64,000 bases of DNA from Rugosimonospora africana (GTDB lineage: Bacteria; Actinomycetota; Actinomycetes; Mycobacteriales; Micromonosporaceae): NCBI RefSeq assembly GCF_016862975.1, contig NZ_BONZ01000070.1, positions 29,781-93,780 of the forward strand, given 5' to 3'. Under the pieces are notes generated by a model. It was given only the letters and a program-made list of their open reading frames with translations, was not told the origin of the DNA and did no database searches. Of the stretch, positions 7,561 to 16,880 are shown in pieces; position 1 is the first letter of the stretch; each line of letters begins with the position of its first letter. Made by a program: the position numbers and the translations under genes.

Positions 7561-8936
7561 TGGTCCAGGGTGTGCTGCAGGGCACGCAGGTAGTCGACGT
7601 GATTGATCTCGAACCAGTGCCGGCTGGAGTCCTTGATCCGGGCAGCGGTGAACCGCTGGTCGGGCGCCACGGCGGCCTGCCGCCAGAACGCCGCGGCGCG
7701 GCTCGGATCCGACTCGCGCAACCGCAGCCAGCGGGCGATCGCCACGGCCTGCCAGTGCGTGATCGCGAACACGCCCGAGTCGGACTGGATCAGGCCGGCG
7801 ACGGCCAGCGTGGGGTGCCGGCGGGCGAACGTGTGCAGATGGAGCCGGGGCCGGCCCTCCGCATCGACGTTCAGCACCTCGGGCGCCAGGAACTCGAACC
7901 GGGGCAGGTAGCCGGTGGCCATCACGACCAGGTCCGGCTCGATGGTCTGGCCATTGGTCAGAACGACGGCGGTGCGCTCGAAGCGGGCCACGTCCGGTAC
8001 CGGTCGGATCCCGCCGTGCCCCACGTAGTACACCAACTGGCTGTTGACGATCGGGTGCGTCTCGAACACCTTGTGGTCCGGGGCCGGCATGCCGAACCGG
8101 GTCAGGTCGCCGACCTGACGGCGCAGGATCCGCTGGAGCAGCCACTGGCGCATCCGCAGCGGAAGCCGCAGCGCCAGGAGCCGGTCACCCAACTGGTCGG
8201 CCGGGCGGCCGCCGACGAACTTCGGCGCGTACCAGTACCCCCGGCGGGTCGAGTGCCAGCACTCCGCGGCCTGCTGGGCGGCCTCGACCGCGATGTCGCA
8301 GCCGGTGTTGCCGGCACCGATCACCAGTACCTTGCGCCCGCGCAACTGGGCCGCGTCCTTGTACGCGCTGGCGTGGATCACCTCGCCGCGGTAATCCGCC
8401 AGGCCGTCGTAGGCCGGCAGCTTGGGCGACCAGTTGTGCCCGTTGGCGAGCACCACAGCGGCGTACCGCGAGGTCCGCTCCCGCTGCCCGACCCGGGTGG
8501 TGACGTCCCAGTGCTCCGCCTCGGCCGGTTCGACGCGGACCACCTCGCTGCCGAACCAGACGTGCTCGCGCAGGCCGAAGTGCTCGGCGTACCGGTCGAG
8601 GTAGCCGTGCACCTGGCTGTGATGCGGGTAGTCCGGCCAGTCGTCCGGCATCGGGAAGTCGGGGAACTGGGTGAACGGCTTCGAGGAGACCAGGTGTGTG
8701 CTGGCGTAGACCGGGCTGCGGTCGTGCCGCCAGTTCCACGCGCCTCCGACGCCGGTCTCACGCTCGTAGCAGTCGACCGCGAAGCCGTGCTCGCGCAGGT
8801 TCTTGATCGCGACCAGGCCGCTCGCCCCGGCGCCGATCACGCACACGGCGCCACCGCGGTCGTAGACCGGCCGGTCGCCTCGCCAGATCGTCGCCGTGGC
8901 TCCGGTGCTCTCCCAGTCGGCCGAGTCGAGACTCAC
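7545..8936 (-). CDS. Flavin-containing monooxygenase (FMO/BVMO-like)
   Basis: A 463-aa cytoplasmic flavoprotein that uses NADPH and O2 to oxygenate a substrate. FAD site GAGASG lies at 35-40. An FMO-like signature, YRGEVIHASAY (182-192), resembles FxGxxxHxxxY. The NADPH Rossmann motif GAGNTG is at 207-212, and an ATGY motif sits in the C-terminal third. This layout matches class B flavin monooxygenases. Whether it is N-oxidising or Baeyer-Villiger cannot be decided. GTG 8934-8936 is the preferred start because GGGGAGG precedes it; an upstream in-frame GTG would add 60 low-quality residues. The downstream hydrolase-like gene is probably co-transcribed. Confidence 0.9.
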   Translation of the reverse strand: MSLDSADWESTGATATIWRGDRPVYDRGGAVCVIGAGASGLVAIKNLREHGFAVDCYERETGVGGAWNWRHDRSPVYASTHLVSSKPFTQFPDFPMPDDWPDYPHHSQVHGYLDRYAEHFGLREHVWFGSEVVRVEPAEAEHWDVTTRVGQRERTSRYAAVVLANGHNWSPKLPAYDGLADYRGEVIHASAYKDAAQLRGRKVLVIGAGNTGCDIAVEAAQQAAECWHSTRRGYWYAPKFVGGRPADQLGDRLLALRLPLRMRQWLLQRILRRQVGDLTRFGMPAPDHKVFETHPIVNSQLVYYVGHGGIRPVPDVARFERTAVVLTNGQTIEPDLVVMATGYLPRFEFLAPEVLNVDAEGRPRLHLHTFARRHPTLAVAGLIQSDSGVFAITHWQAVAIARWLRLRESDPSRAAAFWRQAAVAPDQRFTAARIKDSSRHWFEINHVDYLRALQHTLDQLSPA

Positions 8937-9086
8937 CGGGCCTCCCCACGTTGCTGTGCGTGCACGGACGCGGACCGTCAGCACGTAGCGGGCGGCGGTC
9001 CGGCTGCGCCATCTTCGAGGCTCGGGCGGTGGTTTGTCCAGTGCGGACGGCAGCCCTCCCCCGTCACGGCGCCGTGAACAGCACGA

Positions 9087-9110
9087 GGCCGCCGGAACGC
9101 TCCGGCGGCC
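9087..9110 (-). terminator. Hairpin downstream of the small basic gene
   Basis: GGCCGCCGGA (9087-9096) and TCCGGCGGCC (9101-9110) pair perfectly around an ACGC loop, 16 bases past the stop of the gene at 9126-9314. Confidence 0.65.
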
Positions 9111-9125
9111 CCACACGGGTACGGG

Positions 9126-9314
9126 TCAGCGACCGTTGTTCTTCTTCATCCGCCCGGTACCGGCCGACGCCACGTTGTCCTGCTTCATCGACCGATCGAT
9201 GACGGTACCGTCGGTGTCCGGGCCGGTCACGATCGCGGCCCCGCGGCCCGATCCTCCGGCGGTCTTGCGCCGACCCTTGCTCTTGGCCTGGTGAATAGCG
9301 CGTTTGTCGGGCAC
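9126..9314 (-). CDS. Small basic hypothetical protein
   Basis: A 62-aa protein with no recognised domain. It is rich in Lys/Arg/Gly (AIHQAKSKGRRKTAGGSG near the N-terminus, GRMKKNNGR at the C-terminus), with no cysteine, signal peptide or membrane segment. It starts at GTG 9312-9314, seven bases after GGGAG; a longer open frame upstream adds unlikely sequence. A clean hairpin terminator lies just past its stop, which supports a real transcription unit. A basic, disordered nucleic-acid-binding protein is possible but not shown. Confidence 0.55.
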   Translation of the reverse strand: MPDKRAIHQAKSKGRRKTAGGSGRGAAIVTGPDTDGTVIDRSMKQDNVASAGTGRMKKNNGR

Positions 9315-9593
9315 TCTCGGCTCCCTTCGCGATACCCGTGCCGGGTCGCGGTACGGATGACAAGCGACGTATCCGGCAAATCCGCCCAAATTCGGGCGTA
9401 TACTGTCCACGCTATCAGCGCCGGAGTGGCGACACGCCCTCCATCGATCCATACGACTGCCCGCGACCGGTCGGTCGGTCAGGTGGGTCACGCCGGACTG
9501 TGCTCGCCTCCGCCAAAAATCGGCTCCGGCTGCGCTCAGTCAGGTCACGCTCGGACTGTGCTCGCCTCCGCCACAGATCGGCTCCGGCTGCGC
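9315..9593. other. Intergenic stretch with a tandem duplication
   Basis: No gene seen. The right half (from 9486) is a tandem duplication described separately. The left half should hold the promoter of the small basic gene, but no clear boxes stand out. Confidence 0.5.
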
Positions 9594-9600
9594 TCAGTCA
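9486..9600. repeat. 57/58-bp tandem duplication at the 3' end of the EEP gene
   Basis: Unit 1 is 9486-9542 and unit 2 is 9543-9600. Both run from GGTCACGC to GCTCAGTCA and differ at only a few positions. Unit 2 contains the stop codon of the minus-strand EEP gene (9594-9596). Confidence 0.85.
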
Positions 9601-10268
9601 GGTAGCCCGAGTTCGGCGACGATCGGGAAATGGTCGCTGGCCCGGTGTGCGGCCGGGGTGTCCGCGACCCGGTAGCCGCGGACCTCGATGGCCGGGTCCA
9701 CCAGCAGTGCGTCGATCCGCCGCCCGGGCGCGTGCACCGGGTACGTCGGCGTGCCGTCCTCGCCGGCCACGTCCGCCAGGTTTTCGACCAGCAGCCCGCG
9801 GCAGGCGCCGTTCGGCTCCTCGTTCAGGTCGGCGCCGAGCACCAGCGGCACGTCGACGTCGGCCAGCGCCTTGGCCAGCGTCCGTGCCTGTCCCGGCCGC
9901 TCCGCGGAGTCGGTGGCCAGGTGAGTGCCGACCACCACGAACGGAGTCCGGCCGACCACGCAACGGGCGAACGCCGCGCCGCGCATGTGCCGCCCCGGGG
10001 TCAGCGGGTAGCGCAGCGCCCAGGTGTCTCGCACCCGGACCCGGTAGCTGACCAGGATCAGGTTGCCCAGCGACGGCAGGCCCCCCGCCGCGTATACCAG
10101 GCCGAAGTCCCGCGCGAGCCCGGCGCAGCGGGTACGCCAGCGCAGCCCGCGAGGCGCCTCCTGGACCACCAGTACGTCCGGATCCAGCGCGCGTACCACC
10201 TCGGTCAGCGCCCGCCGGTCGTCACGCAGCGAATGGACGTTGTACGACGCGACCCGCAACTGCGGCAT
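9594..10268 (-). CDS. Endonuclease/exonuclease/phosphatase family protein
   Basis: A 224-aa metal-dependent phosphoesterase of the EEP superfamily (DNase I / sphingomyelinase type). Visible catalytic motifs are ASYNVHS (N10), VVQEA (E37, metal ligand), VGTHLA, LGADLNEEPN (Asp/Asn pair) and the C-terminal ASDHFPI (SDH). There is no signal peptide, so it is probably cytoplasmic. Substrate (nucleic acid, lipid or sugar phosphate) cannot be told. It starts 8 bases after the ROK kinase stop on the same strand and is likely co-transcribed with it. Its 3' end is tandemly duplicated. Confidence 0.85.
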   Translation of the reverse strand: MPQLRVASYNVHSLRDDRRALTEVVRALDPDVLVVQEAPRGLRWRTRCAGLARDFGLVYAAGGLPSLGNLILVSYRVRVRDTWALRYPLTPGRHMRGAAFARCVVGRTPFVVVGTHLATDSAERPGQARTLAKALADVDVPLVLGADLNEEPNGACRGLLVENLADVAGEDGTPTYPVHAPGRRIDALLVDPAIEVRGYRVADTPAAHRASDHFPIVAELGLPD

Positions 10269-10276
10269 CGATCCCC

Positions 10277-11224
10277 CTACGGCCGGCGGGCCAGGTCGGC
10301 GGCGCCCACGACGCCAGCGGTGTTGCCCAACAGTGCGCCCCGGATCTCCGCGGTCGGCAGCCGCCCGCGCTGGGCCAGCGCATTGACGTACGCCTCCTGT
10401 GTCGGGTGCAGCAGCAGGTCACCGGCGTCGATCACGCCACCGCCGAGCACCAGCACCTGCGGGTCGAGGATCTGGACCAGGTCGGCCAGGCCGTTGCCCA
10501 GCCAGTACCCGATGGCCGCGAACGCCTCCCGTGCGACCGGGTCGCCGGCCTTCGCGGCCTGGGTCACCATCAGCCCGGTGATCGCCTCCGCCGAACCGCC
10601 GGCCAGCTCCAGCAGCTGGGCGGCCCGTGCCGGGTCTCCGGTCGCCAGCTCCTGCGCGCGGCGGACCAGCGCGTTTCCGCTGGCGTACTGCTCGATGCAG
10701 CCGAGCCGGCCGCAGCCGCACCGGCTCCCGTCCGGTACGGCGAGCATGTGACCCAGCTCGCCAGCGATACCGTGCGCCCCGCGAACCAGCTCTCCACCGA
10801 GCACGATGGCGCCGCCGACACCGGTACCGATGGTGATCATGATCATGGAGTCGGTCGCGTCGGCCGCGGCACCGAACTGGAATTCGGCCCACGCGGCGAC
10901 ATTCGCGTCGTTCTCCACCACGACCGGCACCTGCACGTACCGCGCGATCTCGTCGCGCAGCGGCTCGTTGCGCCAGGCCAGGTTCGGGGAGAACAGCACC
11001 GTCGAGCGCTTGGCGTCGATCCACCCGGCGGCACCGACGCCGATCGCCTCGACCTCGTGCGCGTCCGCCAGTTCACCGACCACATCCATGATCTGACGCA
11101 GCATCTTCCCCGCGTCGTCGGCTGGGGTGTCTCGGCGCGCCAGCGCCAGGACTTCACCGCCCGGATCGACCACACCGCCGAGCACCTTCGTGCCGCCGAT
11201 GTCCAACCCCATGGTCAGACCCAC
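10277..11224 (-). CDS. ROK-family glucokinase
   Basis: ATP-dependent sugar kinase, probably glucose to glucose 6-phosphate. ROK features: LDIGGTKVLGG phosphate-binding loop near the N-terminus, an EN.DAN. sugar-contact segment (VVENDANVAAWAE), GTGVGGAIV, GELGHM with its catalytic-region histidine, and the zinc-binding CGCGRLGCIEQYASG loop. About 315 aa from GTG 11224, which has GGAGGGAG about 9 bases upstream. ATG at 11245 (7 codons longer) is the alternative. It is followed at 8 bp by the EEP gene. In actinobacteria such kinases support glucose use and carbon repression; glucose specificity is inferred from similarity. Confidence 0.87.
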   Translation of the reverse strand: MGLTMGLDIGGTKVLGGVVDPGGEVLALARRDTPADDAGKMLRQIMDVVGELADAHEVEAIGVGAAGWIDAKRSTVLFSPNLAWRNEPLRDEIARYVQVPVVVENDANVAAWAEFQFGAAADATDSMIMITIGTGVGGAIVLGGELVRGAHGIAGELGHMLAVPDGSRCGCGRLGCIEQYASGNALVRRAQELATGDPARAAQLLELAGGSAEAITGLMVTQAAKAGDPVAREAFAAIGYWLGNGLADLVQILDPQVLVLGGGVIDAGDLLLHPTQEAYVNALAQRGRLPTAEIRGALLGNTAGVVGAADLARRP

Positions 11225-11296
11225 CGCCGTGCTCTCCCTCCGCATGCCTTTGACATTTGTTGCTGGCCGGGGCCAGGCGCGTACTGCTGACCGGTC

Positions 11297-11914
11297 TCAG
11301 TCGGCGTCCGGCGGTGCCGGTTCGTCCGCTGCTTCCGGAGGGCCGGCGGGGGGAACCGGCGCGGTCGTCGCCGCGTGCCACGGATCGTCGGCGGTGGCCG
11401 CCGCCCACGGATCGTCGGGGGCGGCGGGCTGTTCGGAGCGTTCGTCGGAGGCTCGGTCGGCCGGCCGGCCGCCGGACCGGGCCGGCCGGCGCGTGGTCGC
11501 CGTGTGCCAGACCGAGTCGGGGTCGGGCGCCGGGCGCGGCCGGGACTCCTGGGGCTCGGAGCGCGGAACCGGGACGCCGGACACCAGATCGCTCACCGAG
11601 CGCAGCACCCCGCTCAAACCCGACGCCAGGTCGCTGGCGCCGGACGCGAGCTTCAGGGCCAGTTCCGGGCTGGGGTCGCGGACCGCCGCGATGGCCCGGC
11701 ACAGCGGGCAGACACAGCATTCGGCGGAACCGGTCGCGACGTGGCCACCGGTGTTACCGGCGAGCAGCCGTTCAGCCGTGCCGGCGACGCCGGCCAGTGG
11801 CGAGGCGTTTCGGGCGATGCCGCGGGCCGCGACGGATGCCGCCGCCAGCGCGGCGGCCACCAGGCGCTCCGCCTCTTCCCGGGCCGATCCGGTCGAATTC
11901 GCGTTCTCGGTCAT
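11297..11914 (-). CDS. Conserved hypothetical protein downstream of SRPBCC gene
   Basis: A 205-aa protein not assigned to a family. The N-terminal half is Ala-rich and helical-looking with a CCVCPLCRAI cysteine cluster (possible metal site) near residue 70. The C-terminal half is disordered, with repeated DDPWAAAT/DDPWHAAT-like units and SVWHTATT. It starts at ATG 11912-11914, two bases after the SRPBCC stop, so the two are translationally linked. A TTG two codons upstream is possible but less likely. The linkage suggests a shared role, but nothing indicates what it is. Confidence 0.65.
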   Translation of the reverse strand: MTENANSTGSAREEAERLVAAALAAASVAARGIARNASPLAGVAGTAERLLAGNTGGHVATGSAECCVCPLCRAIAAVRDPSPELALKLASGASDLASGLSGVLRSVSDLVSGVPVPRSEPQESRPRPAPDPDSVWHTATTRRPARSGGRPADRASDERSEQPAAPDDPWAAATADDPWHAATTAPVPPAGPPEAADEPAPPDAD

Positions 11915-11916
11915 GC

Positions 11917-12366
11917 TCAAGTATCCATCGACTCGACCCGGCGCTTGAGCTCAAGCAGGGCAGTGTCCATGATCATCTTTTCCGCCTTGCGCTTGAACAT
12001 GCCGAGCATGCCGATCAACAGCGCGACCTCCAGCGTGTACGTGACCGTGCACGTCCCGTCGCCGTGGTCCTCGATGTCGTATGAACCGGTCTGCATCTTC
12101 TGAATCTTGGAACGCTTGACCAGGTGCCACTGGATGCGGGAGAGGTCCCCCGCGTACTCGTAGCCCAACAAGTACTCGTCCTGGATCAGGCCCGCGTCCA
12201 GCACGAACCGGACCTGGCTCGCGTACCCGTCCTCGTACTCCTCGATCACCTCGACCGTCTTCGCGGCGGAGACCCACTCCGGATACCGCGCGAAATCGCA
12301 GATCACCTCGGCCACGCGTGACCCTGGCGCGGCGATCAGGATCGACTGGGTGGAGGTGTCCGCCAT
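11917..12366 (-). CDS. SRPBCC (START/cyclase-like) family protein
   Basis: A 149-aa single-domain START/Bet v1-fold protein that would bind a hydrophobic ligand (polyketide, lipid or other). The typical pattern is DFARYPEWVSAAKTVEV near the N-terminus, a mixed beta sheet, and a long C-terminal helix (FKRKAEKMIMDTALLELKRR). A homologue sits beside fadD15 and pimB in mycobacteria, so the placement is conserved. The start at ATG 12366 is supported by a TAACCT box 7 bases upstream and no ribosome site, pointing to a leaderless message. The next gene starts 2 bases after its stop. Confidence 0.82.
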   Translation of the reverse strand: MADTSTQSILIAAPGSRVAEVICDFARYPEWVSAAKTVEVIEEYEDGYASQVRFVLDAGLIQDEYLLGYEYAGDLSRIQWHLVKRSKIQKMQTGSYDIEDHGDGTCTVTYTLEVALLIGMLGMFKRKAEKMIMDTALLELKRRVESMDT

Positions 12367-12373
12367 GGTGGGG

Positions 12374-12379
12374 AGGTTA
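12374..12379 (-). promoter_or_regulatory. -10 box TAACCT, leaderless SRPBCC message
   Basis: TAACCT on the minus strand lies 7 nt before ATG 12366, so transcription would start at or next to the A of ATG. Confidence 0.5.
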
Positions 12380-12572
12380 CCTCGTGACACCTGACACACA
12401 CGCGCCCGGCTCGCTACGCGCCGGTAGCCATCGGGCACCCGGATGACCCGCCGACCGGCGGGACTGGACGACCTCGGGGCCTGTGACCGACGCTTGCATA
12501 ACGGCCCGGTAGGTTCCCGGTTGCCCACCATGACCTGTTCGCGGGCGAAGCCCGCCACCAGAGGAGACAGCT

Positions 12573-14369
12573 GTGCAGGAGCTCACCGTACCGCCGGTCG
12601 CCACGGTCGGCGAGGCGGTCAACCTGACCGATCCGGTCTGGGACAACGCGGTCGCCGCCCCGGACGCCGCCCAGTTCTGCCTTCCCACCGAGTCAGGCTG
12701 GCGGGATGTGTCCTGCGCACAGTTCCACCGGGAGGTGGTGGCCCTCGCCAAGGGCCTGATCGCGGCCGGCATCGAACCCGGCGACCGTGTCGCGCTGATG
12801 AGCAAGACCCGGTACGAGTGGACGCTCATCGACTACGCGATCTGGTCGACCGGCGCGGTCACCGTGCCGATCTACGAGACCTCCAGCAGCGAGCAGGTCG
12901 AGTGGATCCTGTCCGACTCCGGGGCGGTGGCCGCCTTCGTCGAGACCGAGGGCCACGAGACCTGCGTCGCGGGCTTCCGGGAGCGGGTACCCGGCCTGCG
13001 ACACCTGTGGCGCATCGAGGGCGGTGCGATCGACAAGCTCGTGGCCGGCGGCGACGCGCTGGAGGACGCCGAGGTGGACCGGCGCCGGCACAGCGCCGGG
13101 CCGGACGACCTGGCCACGATCATCTACACCTCGGGGACCACCGGCCGGCCCAAGGGCTGCGAGCTGACCCACCGCAACCTGTACTCGGACATCGCCAACG
13201 CGATCCCGGGCCTCGACGCGCTGTTCCACGAGGGCTCCTCGACGCTGCTGTTCCTGCCGCTGGCCCACTCCTTCGCCCGGCTGATCCAGATCGGTGTGGT
13301 CTACGCCCGCTGCCGGATGGGCCACACCTCGGACGTGAAAAACCTGGTCGCCGACCTCAACGCGTTCAAGCCCACCTTCCTTTTGTCGGTGCCCCGGGTG
13401 TTCGAGAAGTTCTACAGCACGGCCAAGCAGCGCGCCCACGCCGACGGCAAGGGCGGGTTCTTCGACCGGGCCGAGCAGGTCGCGGTCGCCTACAGCGAGG
13501 CACTGGACGCCTCCGGCGGCCCGGGCCTGACGTTGCGCCTCAAGCACCGGCTGTTCGACAAGCTGGTCTACGGCAAGCTGCGCGCCGCGATGGGGGGTGC
13601 GTGCCACTCGGCGATCTCCGGCGGGGCGCCGCTGGGCGACCGGCTCGCCCACTTCTTCCGCGGCGTCGGGGTGACCATCTACGAGGGGTACGGGCTGACC
13701 GAGACCTCGCCGGCCGTCGCGGTGAACCTGCAGAACGCCATCCGGATCGGTACGGTCGGCCGGCCGCTGCCCGGAGTCACGGTGCGCATCGCCGACGACG
13801 GAGAGATCCTGATCAAGGGTGATCTGGTGTTCCGCGGGTACTGGCAGAACGCGGAGGCCACGGCCGAGGTGCGCGACCGGGACGGTTTCTTCCACTCGGG
13901 AGACCTGGGCGAGCTGGACGCCGACGGCTTCCTGAAGATCACCGGGCGGAAGAAGGAGATCATCGTGACCGCGGGCGGGAAGAACGTCGCCCCGGCGGTA
14001 CTTGAGGACCGGCTGCGGGCCCATCCGTTGATCTCTCAGGCCATGGTGGTCGGTGACCGCCGTCCATTCATCGCCGCCCTTATCACCATCGACGAGGAGG
14101 CATGGCCGAAGTGGCTGGAAAGCCACGACCGGGCGGCCGGTACGCCAATTGCCGACCTGCGCGAGGATGAAGCGCTACGGGGAGAGATCCAGCAGGCCGT
14201 CGATCACGCCAACGAGGCTGTGTCCCGGGCCGAGGGGATCAGGGCGTTCCGTGTCCTGCCCCGCGACTGGACCGAGGAGAACGGCGAGATGACGCCGACG
14301 CTGAAGGTGAAGCGCAACGTGGTGCTCGACGGGTGTGCCAGTGAAATCGCCGCCATCTATGGCAGCTGA
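12573..14369 (+). CDS. Long-chain fatty-acid-CoA ligase (FadD15-type)
   Basis: AMP-forming acyl-CoA synthetase that activates fatty acids with ATP and CoA. The 598-aa protein shows the adenylation P-loop IYTSGTTGRPKGC (about 185), the YGLTETSPA motif, GDLGELDADGFLKITGRKKEI (hinge region; Asp and Arg bind AMP/ribose) and the C-terminal catalytic lysine region (TPTLKVKRN). Length and motifs fit the FadD15 subgroup. GTG 12573 has AGAGGAG upstream at good spacing. The downstream sensor kinase gene begins inside its last codons. The immediate neighbourhood (SRPBCC, pimB, plsC) suggests lipid or envelope metabolism. Confidence 0.9.
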   Translation: MQELTVPPVATVGEAVNLTDPVWDNAVAAPDAAQFCLPTESGWRDVSCAQFHREVVALAKGLIAAGIEPGDRVALMSKTRYEWTLIDYAIWSTGAVTVPIYETSSSEQVEWILSDSGAVAAFVETEGHETCVAGFRERVPGLRHLWRIEGGAIDKLVAGGDALEDAEVDRRRHSAGPDDLATIIYTSGTTGRPKGCELTHRNLYSDIANAIPGLDALFHEGSSTLLFLPLAHSFARLIQIGVVYARCRMGHTSDVKNLVADLNAFKPTFLLSVPRVFEKFYSTAKQRAHADGKGGFFDRAEQVAVAYSEALDASGGPGLTLRLKHRLFDKLVYGKLRAAMGGACHSAISGGAPLGDRLAHFFRGVGVTIYEGYGLTETSPAVAVNLQNAIRIGTVGRPLPGVTVRIADDGEILIKGDLVFRGYWQNAEATAEVRDRDGFFHSGDLGELDADGFLKITGRKKEIIVTAGGKNVAPAVLEDRLRAHPLISQAMVVGDRRPFIAALITIDEEAWPKWLESHDRAAGTPIADLREDEALRGEIQQAVDHANEAVSRAEGIRAFRVLPRDWTEENGEMTPTLKVKRNVVLDGCASEIAAIYGS

Positions 14370-16083
14370 CCTGGTCAGGCGCTGGCGGGCGCGAGCCCCC
14401 GTCATGATCGACATCGACGCGGAGCCGGGCGCGACGCTGCGCTTCTGGCGACGCCCGCACCCGATCACGATGATCGCCCGGGCAGCGCTGCTGGCCCTGG
14501 TCGCCGTCCAGTGCGTCGCCGCCACCCATGACGCGCTGTGCGTCGTCTGGGCGGTGCTGCTGGGCGTCGCCGCCGTACCGGCGCTGGCCATGCCGCGGCA
14601 CCGGGTGGTCGGCCCGCTCAGCCGGCTGGCCGAGGTACTGATCACCTGCCTGGCGACCGACGTGATCGTGGCGCACGCGGCGCACGGTACGCCGCCGCTG
14701 CGCGGCGACTCGGCCGCCGCGGCGACGCTGCCGTACCTCCTGGTGCCGTTCATCGCCGCCACGCTGTACCGCCGGAACCTCGAAGCCGTGCTGCTGTTCG
14801 TGGTGGCCGCGGCCGTGCTGGCCGGCCTGGGTGCGGCCGACCATCGCCTGTCGCACTACGACTATCTCCTGGTCACGCTGCTGTGGCTGATGCTGTCCGG
14901 CCTGGCCGCCGCGGTGACCGCGACCTTCCAGCGGACCCTGCTCGACCGCCGCGAGCTGCCCCAGCCGTACGCCGAAGCGACCCGACTGCTGACCCAGCTG
15001 CGCAGCGTCGCGCGCCGGCTGCCCGGCGCGACCCTGGACCCGGGCGGGCTCGCCGAGCACCTGATCGACGACGTACGCTCCGCGGCTCCGGCCGACCGGG
15101 CCGCGGTGCTGTCCGCGAGCGGCGGCTCCCGCCTGGTGGTCCTGGCCCAGTCAGGGCTGGATCGGATCGACTGGGAGACCGACCTGGACTCCGACTCGGC
15201 GATCGGCGACGCGTGGGCCACCCAGCAGCCCGTGACGGCCAGCCGCTCGCAGGCCCGCTCGCACTCCGGCGGCGACGTGTCCGCGCTGGTCGTACCGCTG
15301 GTCGCCGGGGTCCGCACGGTCGGCCTGCTGGTGGTCGAGGCGGACAACACCGGCGCCTACCCGGGCCAGGTGATCGAGCGCGTCACCGGGCTGACCGCAC
15401 CCGCCGCCCTGCGGCTGGAGGCCGCGCTGCTGTTTGACGAGGTGCGCTCGCTGGCCACCAACGAGGAGCGGCAGCGACTGGCTCGGGAGATCCACGACGG
15501 GGTGGCCCAGGAACTGGTCATGGTCGGGTACGGCATCGACAACGCACTCGCCGTACTGCCCGAGGACGCCAAGGACGCCCTGGACGAACTGCGTACCCTG
15601 CGCGGCGAGGTGACCCGGGTGATCACCGAGCTGCGGTTGTCCCTGTTCGAGCTGCGGACCGAGGTGGACCGGCACGGCGGGCTGGCGGCTGCCATCGCCG
15701 AGTACGCGCGGGCGGTCGGCGCGTCGGGCGGACTCCGGGTGAACCTGTCGCTGGACGAGTCCACCGCCCGGCTCCCCGCGGCGGTCGAGGCCGAGTTGCT
15801 GCGGATCGCTCAAGAGGCGATCACCAACGCCCGGAAGCACGCCGGTGCAAGCAATTTGTGGGTTACTTGCGTTGTGGACCCGCCATTTGCGCAAATCGAA
15901 GTGTCGGATGACGGTCACGGCATAGCTGACCAGCGCCCGGAGGGTCGGTACGGTCTTGCAATCATGGCGGAAAGAGCGGAACGTATCCGGGGCCGACTGG
16001 AGATCAGCCCACGTTCACCGAATGGCACGACGGTGGCAGTGGTGCTGGGCACCCCGCTGAGGCGCGGTGCCTCGTCCGGCTAG
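14359..16083 (+). CDS. Sensor histidine kinase, NarL/DevS class (HisKA_3)
   Basis: Membrane sensor kinase of a two-component pair with the response regulator that follows. The N-terminal part has several membrane segments (PITMIARAALLALVAV and others up to about residue 195). A GAF-like domain follows (about 215-365), then the dimerisation/phosphoacceptor motif EERQRLAREIHDGVAQELV (H379 counting from ATG 14359) and a HATPase domain with RIAQEAITNARKHA and SDDGHGI. ATG 14359 overlaps the fadD stop by 11 bases. GTG 14335 and ATG 14404 are alternatives and none has a strong ribosome site. The signal sensed is unknown. Confidence 0.88.
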   Translation: MAADLVRRWRARAPVMIDIDAEPGATLRFWRRPHPITMIARAALLALVAVQCVAATHDALCVVWAVLLGVAAVPALAMPRHRVVGPLSRLAEVLITCLATDVIVAHAAHGTPPLRGDSAAAATLPYLLVPFIAATLYRRNLEAVLLFVVAAAVLAGLGAADHRLSHYDYLLVTLLWLMLSGLAAAVTATFQRTLLDRRELPQPYAEATRLLTQLRSVARRLPGATLDPGGLAEHLIDDVRSAAPADRAAVLSASGGSRLVVLAQSGLDRIDWETDLDSDSAIGDAWATQQPVTASRSQARSHSGGDVSALVVPLVAGVRTVGLLVVEADNTGAYPGQVIERVTGLTAPAALRLEAALLFDEVRSLATNEERQRLAREIHDGVAQELVMVGYGIDNALAVLPEDAKDALDELRTLRGEVTRVITELRLSLFELRTEVDRHGGLAAAIAEYARAVGASGGLRVNLSLDESTARLPAAVEAELLRIAQEAITNARKHAGASNLWVTCVVDPPFAQIEVSDDGHGIADQRPEGRYGLAIMAERAERIRGRLEISPRSPNGTTVAVVLGTPLRRGASSG

Positions 16084-16205
16084 GCGTCCTGTTGCACCCG
16101 GCGTCAAGTCGGCGATTGAACCTGTCGATACGATGCGCAGTCGTGGCATAACTGTCACAGGAGGAGTGACGGTCAGTCATGGTCCAGAAGGGAAGATAAT
16201 CCGGA

Positions 16206-16874
16206 ATGTCCACCAACGCGACGCCGACGGCTCGTACCAAGGTGCTGCTCGTCGATGACCATGACCTCATCCGCAAGGGGCTGCGCCACGCCTTCGAGCG
16301 GGATCGGCAGTTTGAAGTGGTCGGGGAGGCCGCCACCGTCGCCGAGGCGGTCCGCCAGGCCGGTGCGCTTCAGCCCGACGTCGTGATCATGGACCTCCGG
16401 CTGCCCGACGGCAGCGGGCTGGAAGCCACCCGGGCGCTGCGCAAGTCGAGCAACACGATGGGGATCGTGGTGCTGACCATGTACGCCGGTGACGACCAGC
16501 TGTTCGGCGCGCTGGAGGCCGGTGCCAGCGCGTTCGTCCCCAAGACCGCTCCGGCCGACGAGGTCGTCGCCGCGGCCCGCCACGCCGCGAGCGCCCCGAG
16601 CGCGTTCACCGCGGCCGACCTGGCCGAGGCGATGAAGCGCCGGCTCGCGCCCAGCGGACCGCAGCTGTCCCCGCGCGAGGGCCAGGTGCTGCGACTGCTC
16701 GCCGACGGGATGAGCGTGGCCGGGATCGCGAAGCAGCTGTTCGTCAGCGAGTCGACGGCCAAGACCCACATCTCGAAGCTCTACGAGAAGCTCGGCGCGG
16801 CCAACCGCGCTCAGGCGCTGATGACCGCGCTGCGGCTGGGCCTGCTCGAAGCGCCCGACGCGCCCAAGTTCTGA
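16206..16874 (+). CDS. NarL/LuxR-family response regulator
   Basis: DNA-binding partner of the kinase encoded 122 bp upstream. The 222-aa protein has a receiver domain (acidic pair D17/D18, phosphoacceptor D63 in VIMDLRLPDG, conserved T and K in VVLTMY and VPKTAP) and a C-terminal LuxR-type helix-turn-helix (LSPREGQVLRLLADGMS, IAKQLFVSESTAKTHISKLY). A C-terminal tail follows. ATG 16206 is the natural start. The leader between the two genes contains AGGAGGAG near 16162, but no supported coding sequence uses it. Confidence 0.92.
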   Translation: MSTNATPTARTKVLLVDDHDLIRKGLRHAFERDRQFEVVGEAATVAEAVRQAGALQPDVVIMDLRLPDGSGLEATRALRKSSNTMGIVVLTMYAGDDQLFGALEAGASAFVPKTAPADEVVAAARHAASAPSAFTAADLAEAMKRRLAPSGPQLSPREGQVLRLLADGMSVAGIAKQLFVSESTAKTHISKLYEKLGAANRAQALMTALRLGLLEAPDAPKF

Positions 16875-16880
16875 CCGGCA

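Noticed and set aside
16150..16205. Small ORF after AGGAGGAG upstream of the response regulator
   Set aside because: The in-frame candidates stop within a few codons (MVQKGR) and spacing to the ribosome site is wrong.
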